Assembly: GCA_032622095.1 (NCBI GenBank)
Contig: CP136061.1
Span: forward strand, 191,834,369 to 191,898,368
Length of the DNA: 64,000 nt
Source: Siphonodentalium dalli
Taxonomy: Eukaryota > Mollusca > Scaphopoda > Gadilida > Siphonodentaliidae
Direction of reading: 5' to 3'
The translations under genes and the position numbers were made by a program. Below the pieces are notes generated by a model, which saw nothing but the letters and a program-made list of their open reading frames with translations, did no database searches and was not told where the DNA came from. Position 1 is the stretch's first letter; each line of letters starts with the position of its first letter. Shown piece by piece: positions 1 through 12,545 of the stretch.

Positions 1-1743
1 CCTTTCAATAAATATGGCCAAAATCACAAAAGAGGTTCTCGTCAAAATTACATACATTAAAATGAATTTGTCATCCCCCAAACGGAACTGGGACAACTGG
101 GAATGGAACATGTAGTTGTCAGTTAATTAACTAACACGTATAATAACCAAGTGAGTCACAATTTGCTACCTTTTCGGACAATGCAGAGAATGTTCGGGAT
201 AAAAAATTAGCATTTTACAAATTTGGTTGCCATTTTGGAAGCCATCTTGAGCAATTTGGTCTATAAACACCGTAGTGTGACACATTTAAGATAGACCAAA
301 ACAATAAACTCCTTTCAATGCAAAGATAGTTATATTTTACCTGAAAAAATGGTCCAAACCTGAAAACTGAATTTTTGCCAATATTTATGTCAAGTTTGTG
401 AGAGAAAAGTCCAATATTTTTGACGATGTCAGTGGTGAAAATAGTAACAATTAACCATGGTGCATCAGACATGTTAGTATTCAATGTATAGAATGCAGAA
501 TAGCCAATTTTATACATCAACACAACTTGTAAGCGATTGCAGGACACGCTGGTGTAATATTTACCATTTTCCATATTTTGGCGGCCATATTGGCAGCCAT
601 TTTGGGCCAAAGTAAGAATTTTGGTTCCAGTGATTTGGAATATTCATAGGTAATGATATGCCTCACTTACATTACAAAGTTCTGTTAATTTCTTGTTGAA
701 ATATGACTAGAATCCCAATTGTGATTTTTTGTGAAATTTTATAGCGCATTCTGTACAATCGAATTTTTAAGGGATTGGAAGGGGTTAGGACCCCAATAAT
801 TGCATATTTAATTGCTACAATGATCAGTTAATATACAGAACACAAAATGAAGTTGCATTACTCAACCAGTTCCAAACAGCATGAATTGATCTAGAAGATA
901 TTTGTGAAAAAATGTCATATTTTCAACTTCCGGTGGCCATTTTGTCGGCCATCGTTGATGGTGAGTTTCAATTTTGGCCTAAAAAAGTGTCATTATGTCT
1001 TAGCTTCACGAAAATATATACATTTGTGTACATTTTACCAGATTTTCCCGCTATAATTTTCATAAAACTGGCTCACTTATAGTTCTAGAAAATGGATCGG
1101 TTGTGGGGGGGGGGGGGGGGGTAACAAGTCTCGTTCTTATCCGAAAACGACATGAATATATATTTCTTAAGTTGATCGTATCGATTTAGGGATGTATTGG
1201 TTGTAATAGTGCAACGTTCCAGGGGTGTACCCACATACACACACGTTGGACGAATGCAATCATGTAAATAAAAGTGATTTTTTACGTTTTGAGGGGTGAC
1301 CCGATGACCCCCTTCTTATCTTAAAACCCCAGGAAAAGTTGCTTCTTAAGTTGTGTTTTTATAATTAGTATATATCAAAGTACTTTGAGACCAAAAATTA
1401 TGGATGTACGCGAAAGTGTAAAAAAAAGTGAAAAATCACGTTTTGGGGTTCAGCATGGGACCCCCTTTCTTATCTGAAAACCCCAGGAAAATCCCTTTCT
1501 TAAGTTGTGTTTTCTTAATCAGTACACTTAGGAGTATCATCAAACCAAAATTCATCGATGTACGCGGAAGTGTAAATAGAAGTGATTTTTGGCACTTTTG
1601 GGGGTTCAGCGGCCCCTAAACCCCAGGAATGCGCAACTTAAGAAATCGGTTTTTCAGAATGTTCCATTATTGGTACCAACTTTAGGGGGTCAAACCTTTT
1701 GTACGCAAAAGTGTAAATGGAACATATGCGGGCTCCCTAACTA
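1..1743 (+). mobile_element. Fold-back family R, right arm (left part outside window)
   Basis: This is the right arm of a large fold-back element of the same family as the R1 and R2 copies. Seen: the inner domain (about 1-1080) has YY1-like gene-shadow motifs of the type TTTTGGCGGCCAT; a run of 17 G lies at 1105-1121; and an outer domain runs to the terminus GGGCTCCCTAACTA at about 1730-1743. The same terminus ends R1 at about 41804 and, inverted, starts R2 at about 59364. Positions 1-460 match 63541-64000 with only three differences. No coding capacity is credible; the 63-residue open frame at 1428-1619 recurs in other arms because the DNA repeats. Confidence 0.85.
1135..1743 (+). repeat. 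Terminal domain of four ~165 bp tandem units
   Basis: The outer arm is built of about four degenerate tandem units of ~165 bp. Each carries a block like CTTAAGTTGTGTTTT, then a block like GTACGCGAAAGTGTAAA, then a CCCC-rich block ending near AAACCCCAGGAA. Units lie roughly at 1135-1320, 1320-1480, 1480-1630 and 1630-1743. Arms made of direct subrepeats are typical of FB/fold-back elements. The same domain occurs at 41215-41804 (+), 59364-59975 (-) and, lacking the last ~190 bp, 32235-32640 (-). Confidence 0.75.
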
Positions 1744-2402
1744 TATGCACAATAAGATGTAAAGCTCATATCAGTCCACAAGTTGCATATATTGACTGAA
1801 AAATCATATCTGGTATGGAATACTTTTTATTTATGGACCATATATATACTCTCGTGTTCTATGCGAATCGTGACTTATTTTCAACCATTTCAGGAAAACA
1901 TAACACACAGTTCGTGTGTCCTATATTATTATGAGCGTCGTGGACAAATGTTTCAATGTACATGTGATTCCACACACTGGGGTTTACAAAGAACCAAAAT
2001 TATCTTAAATAGCTTTATTTTTTCCCAAGATATGCGTTAATACATCGGCCAAGTTTTAGGTAACGTATCTGTCGCTGTATAACAGAAAATTATATTTTCT
2101 CAGTTTCAAAACTGGCATTGTACTACATGAATATGCCACAGTATGTTTGCTTCCTTTGGTACATATTTGTAACAAAATAGCTTGTATTGGATGCAAAAGC
2201 AAACAGATAGATCAATATATTATATACGTATGCATGCACTCTATATTTAAATCTTCACTGATATATTGAATATTGAATAGTTTGCAAAAAGTTTGATTAT
2301 CGACTTAATAGTAGGTATACAAATAGTTATAGGCCTGTATTGAACAACATAATATTTCTAAATACGGGTATTTAAAAAGGTCCGTCCGCGGGACACCCAC
2401 CT
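1744..2402. other. Spacer without recognisable gene
   Basis: AT-rich sequence between the R arm and element R3. I see no supported gene. One copy of the motif GGTAACGTATCTGTCG lies at 2059-2074; the same motif clusters at 6765-7154. Confidence 0.5.
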
Positions 2403-5400
2403 GGTGGAGTAGATTAGTAAAAGAATTGTTCACTTCGTGACTAAAGTATGAAATTTTGCACATTTATACATGTTCACATACCAATTGATATTAGATATGG
2501 AGCCACGCTGAAATTTCACTTTAACTCCTCTTTTAAGGGGTTTTCCTAATTTAAAGAGCGTTTCGTGTTTATATAATTTAATAAATGTCACAATTAATCT
2601 TACTATGGAATCTGCGCTTTGAAATTAGGCATATATACAGCAAGAATGACTCTTGCAGCACGATATAATGGCAATTTTTTAGGGTGAAATTGGAACTCCC
2701 CGTTCAATATGACTGTCAAAATGGCAGCCGTAAGTGGAACATTTGACGTTTTTTCACTGATATCTTCCAGACCAGTTTCTTCTGAATTGAACTGGTTCGG
2801 AAATGTGACTTTATTTTGTATTGTTCATGCTAACTGGTCACTGGATCAATGAAATGTGACATTCGTGATCCCAGCCCCTTCCGATCCCTCAATAATTTGA
2901 TTTTACAGAACGCGGTATGAACATTCACCAAAAATCACCATTGGGATTCTAGTCATATTTCAACAAGAAATGACCAGAACTGTGCAAAATAAGTGAGGCT
3001 TACCATTACTTATGAAAATTTCAACTCAATGGAACCAAAATTGTCACTTGACGGCTAAAATATGGAAAATGGTAAATATTGTCCCGTCGCACCACGCAAT
3101 CGATTGAAAGTAATGTTGTGGATGATGAATACAATTGGCTGTTCTGTCATATATACATTGAATACTAACATTTATGATGCATCTTGGATAAGTATTACTA
3201 TTACATTACCAAAATTATTGAAATTTTCTCTCGAAATCGGGAAAACAAAAACTTTTCAGGTTTGCACCATTATTTCAAGTAAAATGGAACTATCTTTTGT
3301 GTTTATTGTTTTGATCCGTCTTAAATGCGTAACACTGAAGTGTTTTTAGAAAAATATACTCAAGCTGGCTTTCAAAATGTCCACAAAATGAGCAGAACTC
3401 TGAAACTGAACTGGCATAATTATGTGGCTACTCTGGACACTCTGGCCCAATAACATGTGCAACCATTATAGGTTGGTGGATGTCAGACCAGGTAACACGT
3501 CTATCAGGGTAGGTGTCTCAACACATATTACTCTAGAATGACAGAGAAATAGCCAACTTAAAACACTGGCGGGTGGACCAGATGACCTTTTAGAAAGTCA
3601 AACAAAGATGTGTAAAAACTGCTTAATAACATCAAATTCAAGATTGATTTACTAATGTCAGGAAAACAGTTTCCTCCATTGTGCATATAAAAGGCCACCA
3701 AGATGAAGAACTCTCTGAAATTACATCCCAATCGATTAACATATGCTTATTATTATGGAAAGTGATAGCCACCAAAGGTCCAACTGCACTACTCTCCACT
3801 GACCATACATTCATGTTATATAATATATACATAAACACCACACAAATGACCATGCAGCCACTCGCTTTATACACATACACCTCACCCACGACCGTACAAG
3901 GACACTTGGGTTTACCCGTAAACCACACACATGACTATACAGCCATGAGTCAACCATTCGGGCACACCAGGTATACTCCTACACTTCACCCATGACTACA
4001 CAGTCGTTCAATCGTGATCATACAATCACTTGTATACATATTCGCCTCATCATTGGCTATACAATCATCACTCCCTGTATATATATTTGCCACAGTTATG
4101 GCCATATATCCACTCAAGATATACATATACACTGTAACCATAACCATAGAGTAACTCCCGGTATGCATATACACCTCGTCAATGGTCATACAGCCCTTGT
4201 ATATATACAAATGACCCGCACACATGACCATTCACACACTCCAGGCTTGAATATACCCCCCACTCAAGACAATTCAGCACTCGTAGCATACCCATACACA
4301 ACATTTGTGGTCGTACAATCACTCCTTGTTTACAACTTCACCTCACCATTGGCCATACTACCACTCCCTGTGTACATATTGACCACACCCATATAGCCAA
4401 TAAATATATACAATGTACACACATACCCCACCAATGCCTATCATAGAATCACTCCAGGTATACATCGACACCTCACCATTGACCATACACACCTTCTAGA
4501 TATAGCAATACCGCGCATAGTACCTCACCATTTGCCATACAGTCACTCCTGTCTACATTTTCTTCGCAAACATGACCATATACCCACTCAAGATATACAT
4601 ATACACCCCACTCATGACCATAAGGTCAATCCAGGTATACATATACACCTCACCAATGAATATACAAATACCCCGCACGACTATTAGTACACTCCAGATT
4701 TACATATATATACATCGCCCATGACAATTCAGCCACTCGATGTATACTCAATCACCCCATCCACGATCATACAGCTATTATATGTATACCTATACATCCA
4801 CCCATGATAATACAGCCACGGCAGAGATGAATATACATCACATATACAACCATGACCACAAGGACACTCCATATATACCCACACACCGCCAATGACAATC
4901 CAGCTATACTCCAGGTATGCATATACACTTCAACAATCATTACCGTACTGTCATTCCATGTGCACCTATACACATTTCACATAAGCATATATACAACCAC
5001 TGCCCATTTATTCATACACCTACAGTCCCACACGTGAACATACAGCCATCATATGTATAAATATACACCCTTTCTTGACAATAGTCACTCATGTATATCC
5101 CATGTACGCATGTATATCCCACACATGACCATACAGTCACTCTATATATACATAAACAACACACAGATGCACATACTGCTACTATCAGTATACACATAAA
5201 CCACTTCAATAACCATACAAATAACCCTTGCATAGCTATTCACCTCACACATGACCATACAGTCACCCCTTGTATACCTATATAGTAGCAATATTCCATA
5301 TTACAGTGCATCTTTTAAAATGAATTTGTCATGCCACAGAGGTACAGGGACAACGAGAATGAAACATGTAGTAGTCAGTAGATTAAGAAACATGGTTAAT

Positions 5401-6520
5401 CACCAAGTGTTACAATTTTTTTGCTAACTCTTTAGAACAGAGAATACTGTTCTGGATATATGTAAAAAAAACTTCCTTTTTTTTATCAAACGTGGTTGCC
5501 ATTTTGGAAGCCATCTTGAGTAATTTTGTATAAAAACACATTAGTGTGACGCATTTATCAAGACATATAAAAAACAATAAACATATTTTATACCAAAGAT
5601 AGTTCCATTTACTTGAATAAATGTCCAAACCAGAAAAGTTATTTTTTGCCGATATTGATGTCAAACTTGTGATAAAAAATCCAATAATTCTCGTAATGTC
5701 AGTGGTTACATTAGTAACACTTAACCAATGTGCATCAGTAATGTTCACATAAGACAGAATAGCCAATTGTATTCGCCAATCACAACTTGTAAGCGATTAC
5801 ATGGCATGATGGGGCAATATTTACCATTTTCCAGGTTTTGGTTGCCATTTTGGCAGCCATTTTCAGACAAAGTGACAATTTTTGTTCCATTGAGTTAAAA
5901 TATTCATAAGTAATTGTATGCCTCGCTTAGTTCGCACAGTTCTGTCAATTTCTTGTTAAAATATGACTAGAATCCTAACGGTGATTTTTCGTGAAATTTC
6001 ATACCGAGTTCTGTATAATCGAATTATTGGGGGATAGGAAGGGACGGTGATCACACGAATGGCATATTTCATTGCTCCAATGATAACTTAACACACACAA
6101 TAACAAATAAATTCACATTTCCGAACCAGTTCCATACAGCAGAACCTGATCTAGAAGATATTAGTGAAAAAACGTCAAATTTCCTCTTTCAGCTGCCATT
6201 TTGATGGCCATCTTGGACGGGGAGTTCCAATTTCCCCTAAAAATGTGGCATTATATCTGTCAGAGTCATACTTACTATATATGCCTAATTTTAAATCGCA
6301 TATTTCATGGTAAGATTAATTGCGACATTTAATAAATTATATAATCACGAAACGCTCTTTAAATAAGGAAAACCCCTTAAAAGAGGGGTTAAAGTGAAAT
6401 TTCAGCGTGGCTCCATATCTAATATAAATAAGTATGTGAATATATACAAGTGTGTAAAGTTTCATGCTTTAGTCACAATTTGAACAATTGCCTTGAAAAG
6501 TTGACTTAATCTACTCCACT
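2403..6520. mobile_element. Fold-back element R3 (subfamily of R with different termini)
   Basis: The ends are inverted copies: GTGGAGTAGATTA at about 2404 and its complement ending CTACTCCACT at 6511-6520. The arms pair over more than 1 kb; for example the block AAAGAGCGTTTCGTG near 2555 pairs with CACGAAACGCTCTTT near 6346. The inner arm sequence (about 2860-3430 and 5300-6230) is recognisably homologous to the R1/R2 inner domain. The outer 350-400 bp are unrelated to the R1/R2 165 bp domain. The middle is 42 bp satellite in one orientation only, so the core stem-loop and one satellite arm have been lost. No coding capacity. Confidence 0.75.
3840..5290 (+). repeat. 42 bp satellite array inside R3
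   Basis: Degenerate head-to-tail monomers of about 42 bp. A rough consensus contains ACTCCATGTATACATAT, then ACCTCACCCATGACCATACA. Because 42 is a multiple of three, frames stay open and translate as 14-residue His/Thr-rich repeats such as HDHTVTPCI. Homologous arrays lie at 33880-34353, 38042-39945, 55400-57510 and 61190-63430. Confidence 0.85.
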
Positions 6521-7154
6521 AACCACATTGGGCCTACGTACAAGTGTCTGCAAATTTTTGTCAGACACCACCCCGACCCCCCCCCCCCCCCCCTCGGGCC
6601 TACGCAATTTTTAAAGACCACGTAGGCCTAATTGTATATTTATGTGGCATTATATACCAGAAGGACCTATAATAATAACAATAGAACATTTAACTGTGTC
6701 AATTAAAACAATCCAAACAGTCGTATTGATGTTTTCTTCGGCTTACGAACACGATTGCATAATCGGTAGCGTATCTTTCGCGGTAACGCATCTGTCGAAC
6801 CGAAACTTTTTTAGCAGCTGTGGCTATTGGTGAATAATAAAAGCTTCCAAACTATATTGTTAAATGATCCCAGCCGAACCTGTTACATGATAGAAAATAC
6901 AAATTGGCAAGGTTTAAGAAGTTTATTGAGATATGACAGTAAAGTTTGGTAACGTATCTGTCGAAAAGTAACGTACCACTCCGTGGGCCGAGACTATGTA
7001 TCGCTAGCATTTCTTGCACAAATTGTCGATCAAGTTTTCGATATTATATACTCAAAGACATCCATGGGACGGATGTATGGACACAACTTGCAAACCTGAT
7101 ACACATTTTACTAATTGACAAGGCGCAACTGTTGGCTTGGTAACGTATCTGTCG
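6521..7154 (+). repeat. Degenerate repeat carrying GGTAACGTATCTGTCG motifs
   Basis: A C-rich run of about 20 bases lies near 6575-6593, bracketed by inverted GGGCCTACG/CGTAGGCC. The 16-mer GGTAACGTATCTGTCG or a one- to two-base variant occurs at 6765-6780, 6782-6797, 6948-6963 and 7139-7154. The later spacings are about 183 and 191 bp, suggesting a decayed ~190 bp tandem repeat. No coding region is supported. Confidence 0.5.
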
Positions 7155-8099
7155 CGACGATTTGCGACAACAACATATCGTGGTGTAAAATATACCGTTC
7201 CTGCTAAATTTATGACACCAACGACGTTCTAACATTGTCACGACTACAGACACGTCGACAAACCCAATACAAGTCCAACGTAGCCATTTTTGTGAGGATT
7301 AAATAAATTATTCCAAGCGAGCTTGCGACAGGCTCTTTTGGTTGGATATGGGTTATATATATCGCTACATGGTGTCAAAATTATAATGGCGTTGTATCCA
7401 CATTGTTTAAAATAAATCACAACTGGTTCGTTTCAACCGGAGAGGAACATTTTTGAACCCGAAAATGGTAGTTTTTGTGTTGAAAGTGGTGTGCGACAGG
7501 TAAAACCCGTATTGGTCCCTGTTATCTGAGAATGGCTCTTTAACGCGGGGTGTATCTGTACACCATTAAACTTCCAATTGCACCTGACGTAGGCCTACTG
7601 TGCGTTCGCCCCACTTGAACCAGACCAATTTCTCAACTTTGGGAAATTCAAATTTGCATCAAGACTGGAATTTTCCGTCTGGTACCTCGGTATCGGTAGC
7701 CTTGATATATCTCAAACTTCAGAAAAAACTGTTGGAAATTTAAAAGCTGACTGATAACACATGAACTGAAATTTGTTCAATTGATGGTCATTGCACAGTC
7801 CAAAACTATGAAAAAAGTCCCCAAAATTAAGAAAATATGTGACTTGTGGTCTAAAAAAAAAAAAATCCACATCAGATATTGGTTGGAAAATCGAACTACA
7901 TGCGAACAAATTCAAGTGATACTAATTGTGCTGGTCAGTCGTGAAATTTACAACAGATGAATTTGTTTTGGATGAGGGGGTTGGAACTCTCACAACAATT
8001 CCTGTTAGTCACAAGAACAAAATTTGGCCATTTTAAATGTTATATGGTGAATATTATATACCATGTGGTTTATTTTCAACTCTATTCGTTATGTTAATA
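7155..8099. other. Stretch without recognisable gene
   Basis: AT-rich, many stops in all frames; I see no gene, RNA or clear repeat here. Confidence 0.45.
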
Positions 8100-9060
8100 T
8101 ACCACGCTTACAAATTAGTCAATAATCCGACACCAAAATCCAATATGGTGGCAAAGATGGCGGCCGAAATGTGAAAAATGCTAAATGTTCGACAGTTCAC
8201 CATGCACCTATCGTTTATCTCTGTAGGAAAACATGGGCATCTTGGTGTGATTTTATTCATTTCTCTTATAGAGGAGATCAATGCTCAAGATCATACTATG
8301 CATTCCTGGTCGGATATATTTTCCCGATATCACGTTTTTCTTCTCCAAATGCCGGTATATATAATCTGGTCAACTCCGAATCGACGCTAATATTTAACGT
8401 AATGTATGCTTCGATTCAGGGGGTGTTATTGTTATAATAACTCCACACATGCATATATATATATGTATGTATAACAAATACCCCCGCTAATTTTATACGT
8501 AAGTTGATGAATATTCACCAAACTCCAAGATGGCTGATTTTCACCTCAGTGAGCGCTATATTGTAACGACAACTCAATGCATTCTTACGGCAACGAGTAG
8601 GGAATACTAAGGCGAACTACTCTCCTTATATTTCATCCAACAAAAATTCCCCCAAATCCGAAATGGCGCCCAAATTGATGGACAGATTTTGAAAAATAAT
8701 CGAAAATCCCTGGAAATCCAGGGAAATCCCTCATATTCACTTCAGTGGGCGTTATTGTCATTACAACACCATCCGTACTTACAGTTGAGTTTGGAATACT
8801 GAGGCGAAGAAATTACATTACACCTGATCCAAGAAATTGTTCCCAAATCCAAGATGACGGTTAAATGGTGACCGAAATTGAAAACACACGTATATTACTT
8901 TATTTTCTGACTAAAGGGCATTATTGTTACGCGAATTCTACCAACATTTGCATGTTGGTAGGGAACATTGATACGAAGTATTCGTTTGGGTTAGGCAATT
9001 GATACTCACAGCCAAGATGGCGGCCAAACTGGTGGCCTGAAATTGAAAATCGTCGATATT
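8100..9060 (+). repeat. ~190 bp tandem repeat with CAAGATGGCGGC motifs
   Basis: Marker blocks recur at roughly 160-200 bp: variants of GGAATACTGAGGCGAA near 8603, 8800 and 8966, and variants of CCCAAATCCAAGATG near 8653, 8840 and 9003. A further AAGATGGCGGCCGAAATG lies near 8152. There are about four decayed units. Translations are broken, so I treat it as non-coding repeat. Confidence 0.55.
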
Positions 9061-10029
9061 TTCACATATTAATTTCCACTTTTGTCATAATATCGATATG
9101 TATAGACGAAATGGTACATAAATCATCAATCGGTTCCTACTTAAAATGTCTTCAAACGAATCATAGCTATCATCGTCATCTTTATTTGAGAACGAGTCTG
9201 TTTGACCCTTAATTCCCGTTAATAATATTATACATTTACAATTTTGACATCACAATAAATTGATAATGCTGCGTACACTGGAGTGAGTGCACTATATCAA
9301 AATATTAATGTTCCACTATCCGATTACCTTCCAAGCGTAAATGTCTAGAGGGATAATCTTCTTGTTTCCTTTTCAATTCGTGCGGAGTTCATAGAGCTGT
9401 TCTATTCGCGTTTTCGTGAGATCTATATTAAGTATATTTTTTGCACTACCTGTTGTTTTACTGTTGTATTGTCTGTGATAGTATCTCGAATCATATTTTC
9501 TCGAGTTTGTTTCATCGTTAGGACTATCTTCACCGGTTGATTTTCGTTCGAAGACCTGTTGCCAAGTCTGTGAAAGGACAAAACATCGCTGTCGTTAAAT
9601 GTTGACCGTTCTCTTGTAATTCATTTCTTATAATGTAGCAGCCACCTGGAAGGACGAAACCCCGCAATAATAATCGAGATGTTGCATTTCTTTTAAATTC
9701 ATTCTCCAGAAAGCGCCGATATATAATTGCCGTAACCATAGATGTGCCGAATAGCCATATTATGACTTGTAAGATTCAGAGCAATTAGATGAGAACCGAT
9801 TTTTATTTGCCACATTCAGAATAATGTGGACCAGCTTCCATCTCTTCGTCTGATTAATCTAGCTCGACCACACCAACAAAGTATTCAATACGTCCGGGAG
9901 ACGGGTCGATTCCTCTAGTCATAACGTTTCAAACGATCCATTGCCCAATTCGTCTGCTAAATTTGGGATGTGTGCGTCATCTTGAACTAGAAAGGCATAT
10001 TAGCTTTCAGACGGTCATCTCTAACCACA
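9061..10029. other. Stretch without recognisable gene
   Basis: Short open frames only (for example 69 codons on the minus strand at 9530-9739) with no family I recognise. No repeat unit is obvious. Confidence 0.4.
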
Positions 10030-11556
10030 TACACCTGGTGATCTTCCCAGTTAGCTAGCCACTTCTCAATAGATAGTTTGTCAATTCACAAACTCAGTGA
10101 ACGCATTGACGTACCTGGGCAATTCAGGTAGTGTTTCGAAGGTTGCTAGCTTTCTCATTCCCTAGGACGGATGCCTCTCTGCTGCCGTAGAATGTACCCA
10201 CACTTGTTGACCGTGATCCTAAGCAATATTTGTGACGCCCAGCAGTCGTCGAAGAGCTCACAGCAGAGAAGAACAGTACACGCGGGGCTCGCGGACATGT
10301 GTCATGATAGTGGACCACCATCTACATCGACACTATATACACAGCAGAGAAGAACAATACACGCGGGGCTAGTTCGTGGACATGTAACGTGTCATGATAG
10401 TGGGCCACCATCTACATCGACACTACACAGCAGAGAAGAACAATCCACGCGAGGCTAGTTTGTGGACATGTGTCACGATAATGGGCCACCATCTACATCG
10501 ACACTACACCAGGTGTATGTTTCATATATATATATATAGAATCTCATGCGTGTCAGTGTTTTTTTTTTGGTGTGGTAAGAGTAAACCGTTTCGAAGCTGT
10601 TTTGAATCAACTGGATAAGGTGTATACCTCCGTATGGGCAATATTGTATTCTAGCATTCACCAGAACTAGTGTATGGTCTAACATACGATGTCTTTGATA
10701 GTTTGGTAGAATGTCAATCAACGAATGAAGGCATGCGTTGTTATTATCCTCGCGCGGGGTAGTGTCACTGCATGGGCGGTATGATTCAAGAAAATTGTAG
10801 GAAATGTGGTGCATTTATTTCACTGTGTTTGTTTCAAGAAGAAGTTATATATATTGTCTCGATGGCAATGCATGGCTGTAAAAGTTTGGGGGAAACATTC
10901 AAAGGTCGAATTTGAGATGTACAATTATGATTTCACAGGATATCTTATAAGATTGTTGTTATGTCTCATGCACATGGTCGGAATGATGGTGTTGCCAAGA
11001 AACCACTCGGTGTACCCAACGTCTGTTAAACTGATTGTAAGATCCCACCAATGCAGCATTCCTCTAGCTGTTCGTCGCGTTGAACATGTCATTCAGATTT
11101 ACTTGAACCATACTGAACACTACTCAGTGCAAGGATGACAACAGGGAATACGTATCTTCTTTCCTTGAATGACATATCACCAAACTACCAAAGGCTTGGC
11201 TACATGCCTGATCCAGTTGATTAAGAACACCTTCCAAACGGGTTAGAAATTCTTAGCATATAAAGAAAGTAACGCCACGCATGAGATCCTGCCTGTATCT
11301 GAAACATACTCCTGATGTAGGGGCGGTACAGTGCGTGTATTGTTCTTGTCTGTCGGGATATCCTCGACGAGACGGTTGCTAGATGTCACAAAAATTGCTT
11401 AGGATAAAAGTCAAGAAGCGTGGGAACATTATAGTCGTCTACGGCCTTAGCAGAGAGGCATCCTTCAAAGGGAATCTAGCAATTCCTACAGAAGTTGTCC
11501 CGGTTCGCCAATGCGTTCGCTGAGTTTGTGAATTGACCATCCATATTGAGAAGTGG
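10030..11556. repeat. Imperfect inverted duplication
   Basis: The segment at about 10060-10230 is the reverse complement of about 11400-11557; for example GCTAGCCACTTCTCAATA near 10057 pairs with the complementary block near 11545, and GGATGCCTCTCTGCT near 10169 pairs with AGCAGAGAGGCATCC near 11449. Similarity continues inward (CTAAGCAATATTTGTGAC near 10217 against 11390) and fades near 10800-10950. The right end abuts the LINE-C fragment. No intact gene is seen. Confidence 0.6.
10261..10508 (+). repeat. Three tandem copies of an 81-86 bp minisatellite
   Basis: Units start CAGCAGAGAAGAACA at 10261, 10342 and 10428. Each contains ACACGCGGGGCT and ends CATCTACATCGACACTA. The inverted partner near 11310-11400 appears to hold only one such unit, so the amplification happened in one arm only. 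Confidence 0.8.
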
Positions 11557-11560
11557 CTAG

Positions 11561-12545
11561 CGAGCATTAGACACCTTCTCAGATTACTGCAACATATGGC
11601 AATTGAAAGTACACACGACAAAAAACTAAAGTCGTCGTTATCGGCCCGAAACCCAGAAAGAAAAAAACGACACCAGTATTCACAATTGAGATAGTTATAA
11701 ATATCTGGGGACAGTGTTCCACATAAAAGGTACGTTCGTAACGGAACGAAATCAGAGATGTCAGGCAGCTAAAACTGCAATTTATGCACTTCTGAACAAA
11801 TCACGCTGCCACAAACTCACAATTGAATAAATTCTTGAGATATATGAGAAAAGCACCATACCAATAATGACTTATGGGGCTGAATTATGGGGACATGAAA
11901 ATATGAGATGTTTCGAAAAACTAGAATCCTGGTTCTTGAAATTTACACTGAATATGAAGTGTATCAGTTTTTATATTATATGTGGGGAACTATCCTATAA
12001 GAATGTACCCAATTACAGTTAGGATCAAAACCCGCTACCTCGGTTATTGGGCAAAAGTTATCTCAATGCCCACTCGTAGGACCCCACTTATAATGTTATA
12101 TTGTGTTATGTATACTTTGTATTGTAAAAATGTTTTTAATAATCAACGGATAAGAGGAATACATGACTCCCTTAATATAATCGGTATGAGTAATGTTTGG
12201 CTCAACCAGTATGTATCGAGTACAGGCAGATTTAACCGGACCGTTGAACAAAGACCACGTGACTGTTATCTTCAAAGTTGGTGGTCAACAATAGCTCCAT
12301 CGAGTAAATATGCATTTATCGAATTATTAAAATACATTTCGAACGTGAACATTTTCTTTCAATATGTGATAATAGAATTGTCAATAATACCATTCGATTT
12401 CGGACAAGAAATCACAAACTACCAATTGAACAAAGTACTTGGTTAAATACCGACTATTCAACCAGAGTATGTACACTTTGTACCAAAGAACTAGGCGATG
12501 AGTATCACGTTATCCTGAAGTATACATAATTAAATAAACACAGAT
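11561..12545 (+). pseudogene. LINE-C: 5'-truncated, decayed LINE ORF2 fragment
   Basis: Conceptual translation with several frameshifts gives the end of a reverse transcriptase and the C-terminal region of an APE-type non-LTR ORF2. Blocks seen: RALDTFSDYCNIWQLKVHT (about 11562-11618), YKYLGTVF (about 11697), CQAAKTAIYALLNKSRCHKL (about 11762-11820), IPIMTYGAELWGHENM (about 11861-11908), IKTRYLGYWAKV (about 12024), and a zinc-knuckle-like end CTLCTKELGDEYHVIL (about 12475-12520). Related to LINE-B at 21515-26868. Internal stops and shifts make it dead. Its start inside the RT domain fits ordinary 5' truncation during retrotransposition. Confidence 0.8.

Noticed and set aside
1-460. Identity to the window end as evidence of a circular molecule
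   Set aside because: The same repeat arm occurs at other places in the window, so two dispersed copies suffice; circularity or tandem duplication cannot be shown from this window alone.
1428-1619. 63-codon frame nearly identical at three loci (also about 41490-41680 and 59488-59679)
   Set aside because: It lies in the ~165 bp tandem domain of the R arms; identity is explained by DNA similarity of the ends, and the frame spans tandem units without a protein-like pattern.
3681-4396. Open frames of 60-134 codons rich in His/Thr/Ile across satellite regions
   Set aside because: They follow from a 42 bp repeat with no stop in several frames on both strands; no start, splice or conservation beyond the DNA repeat.
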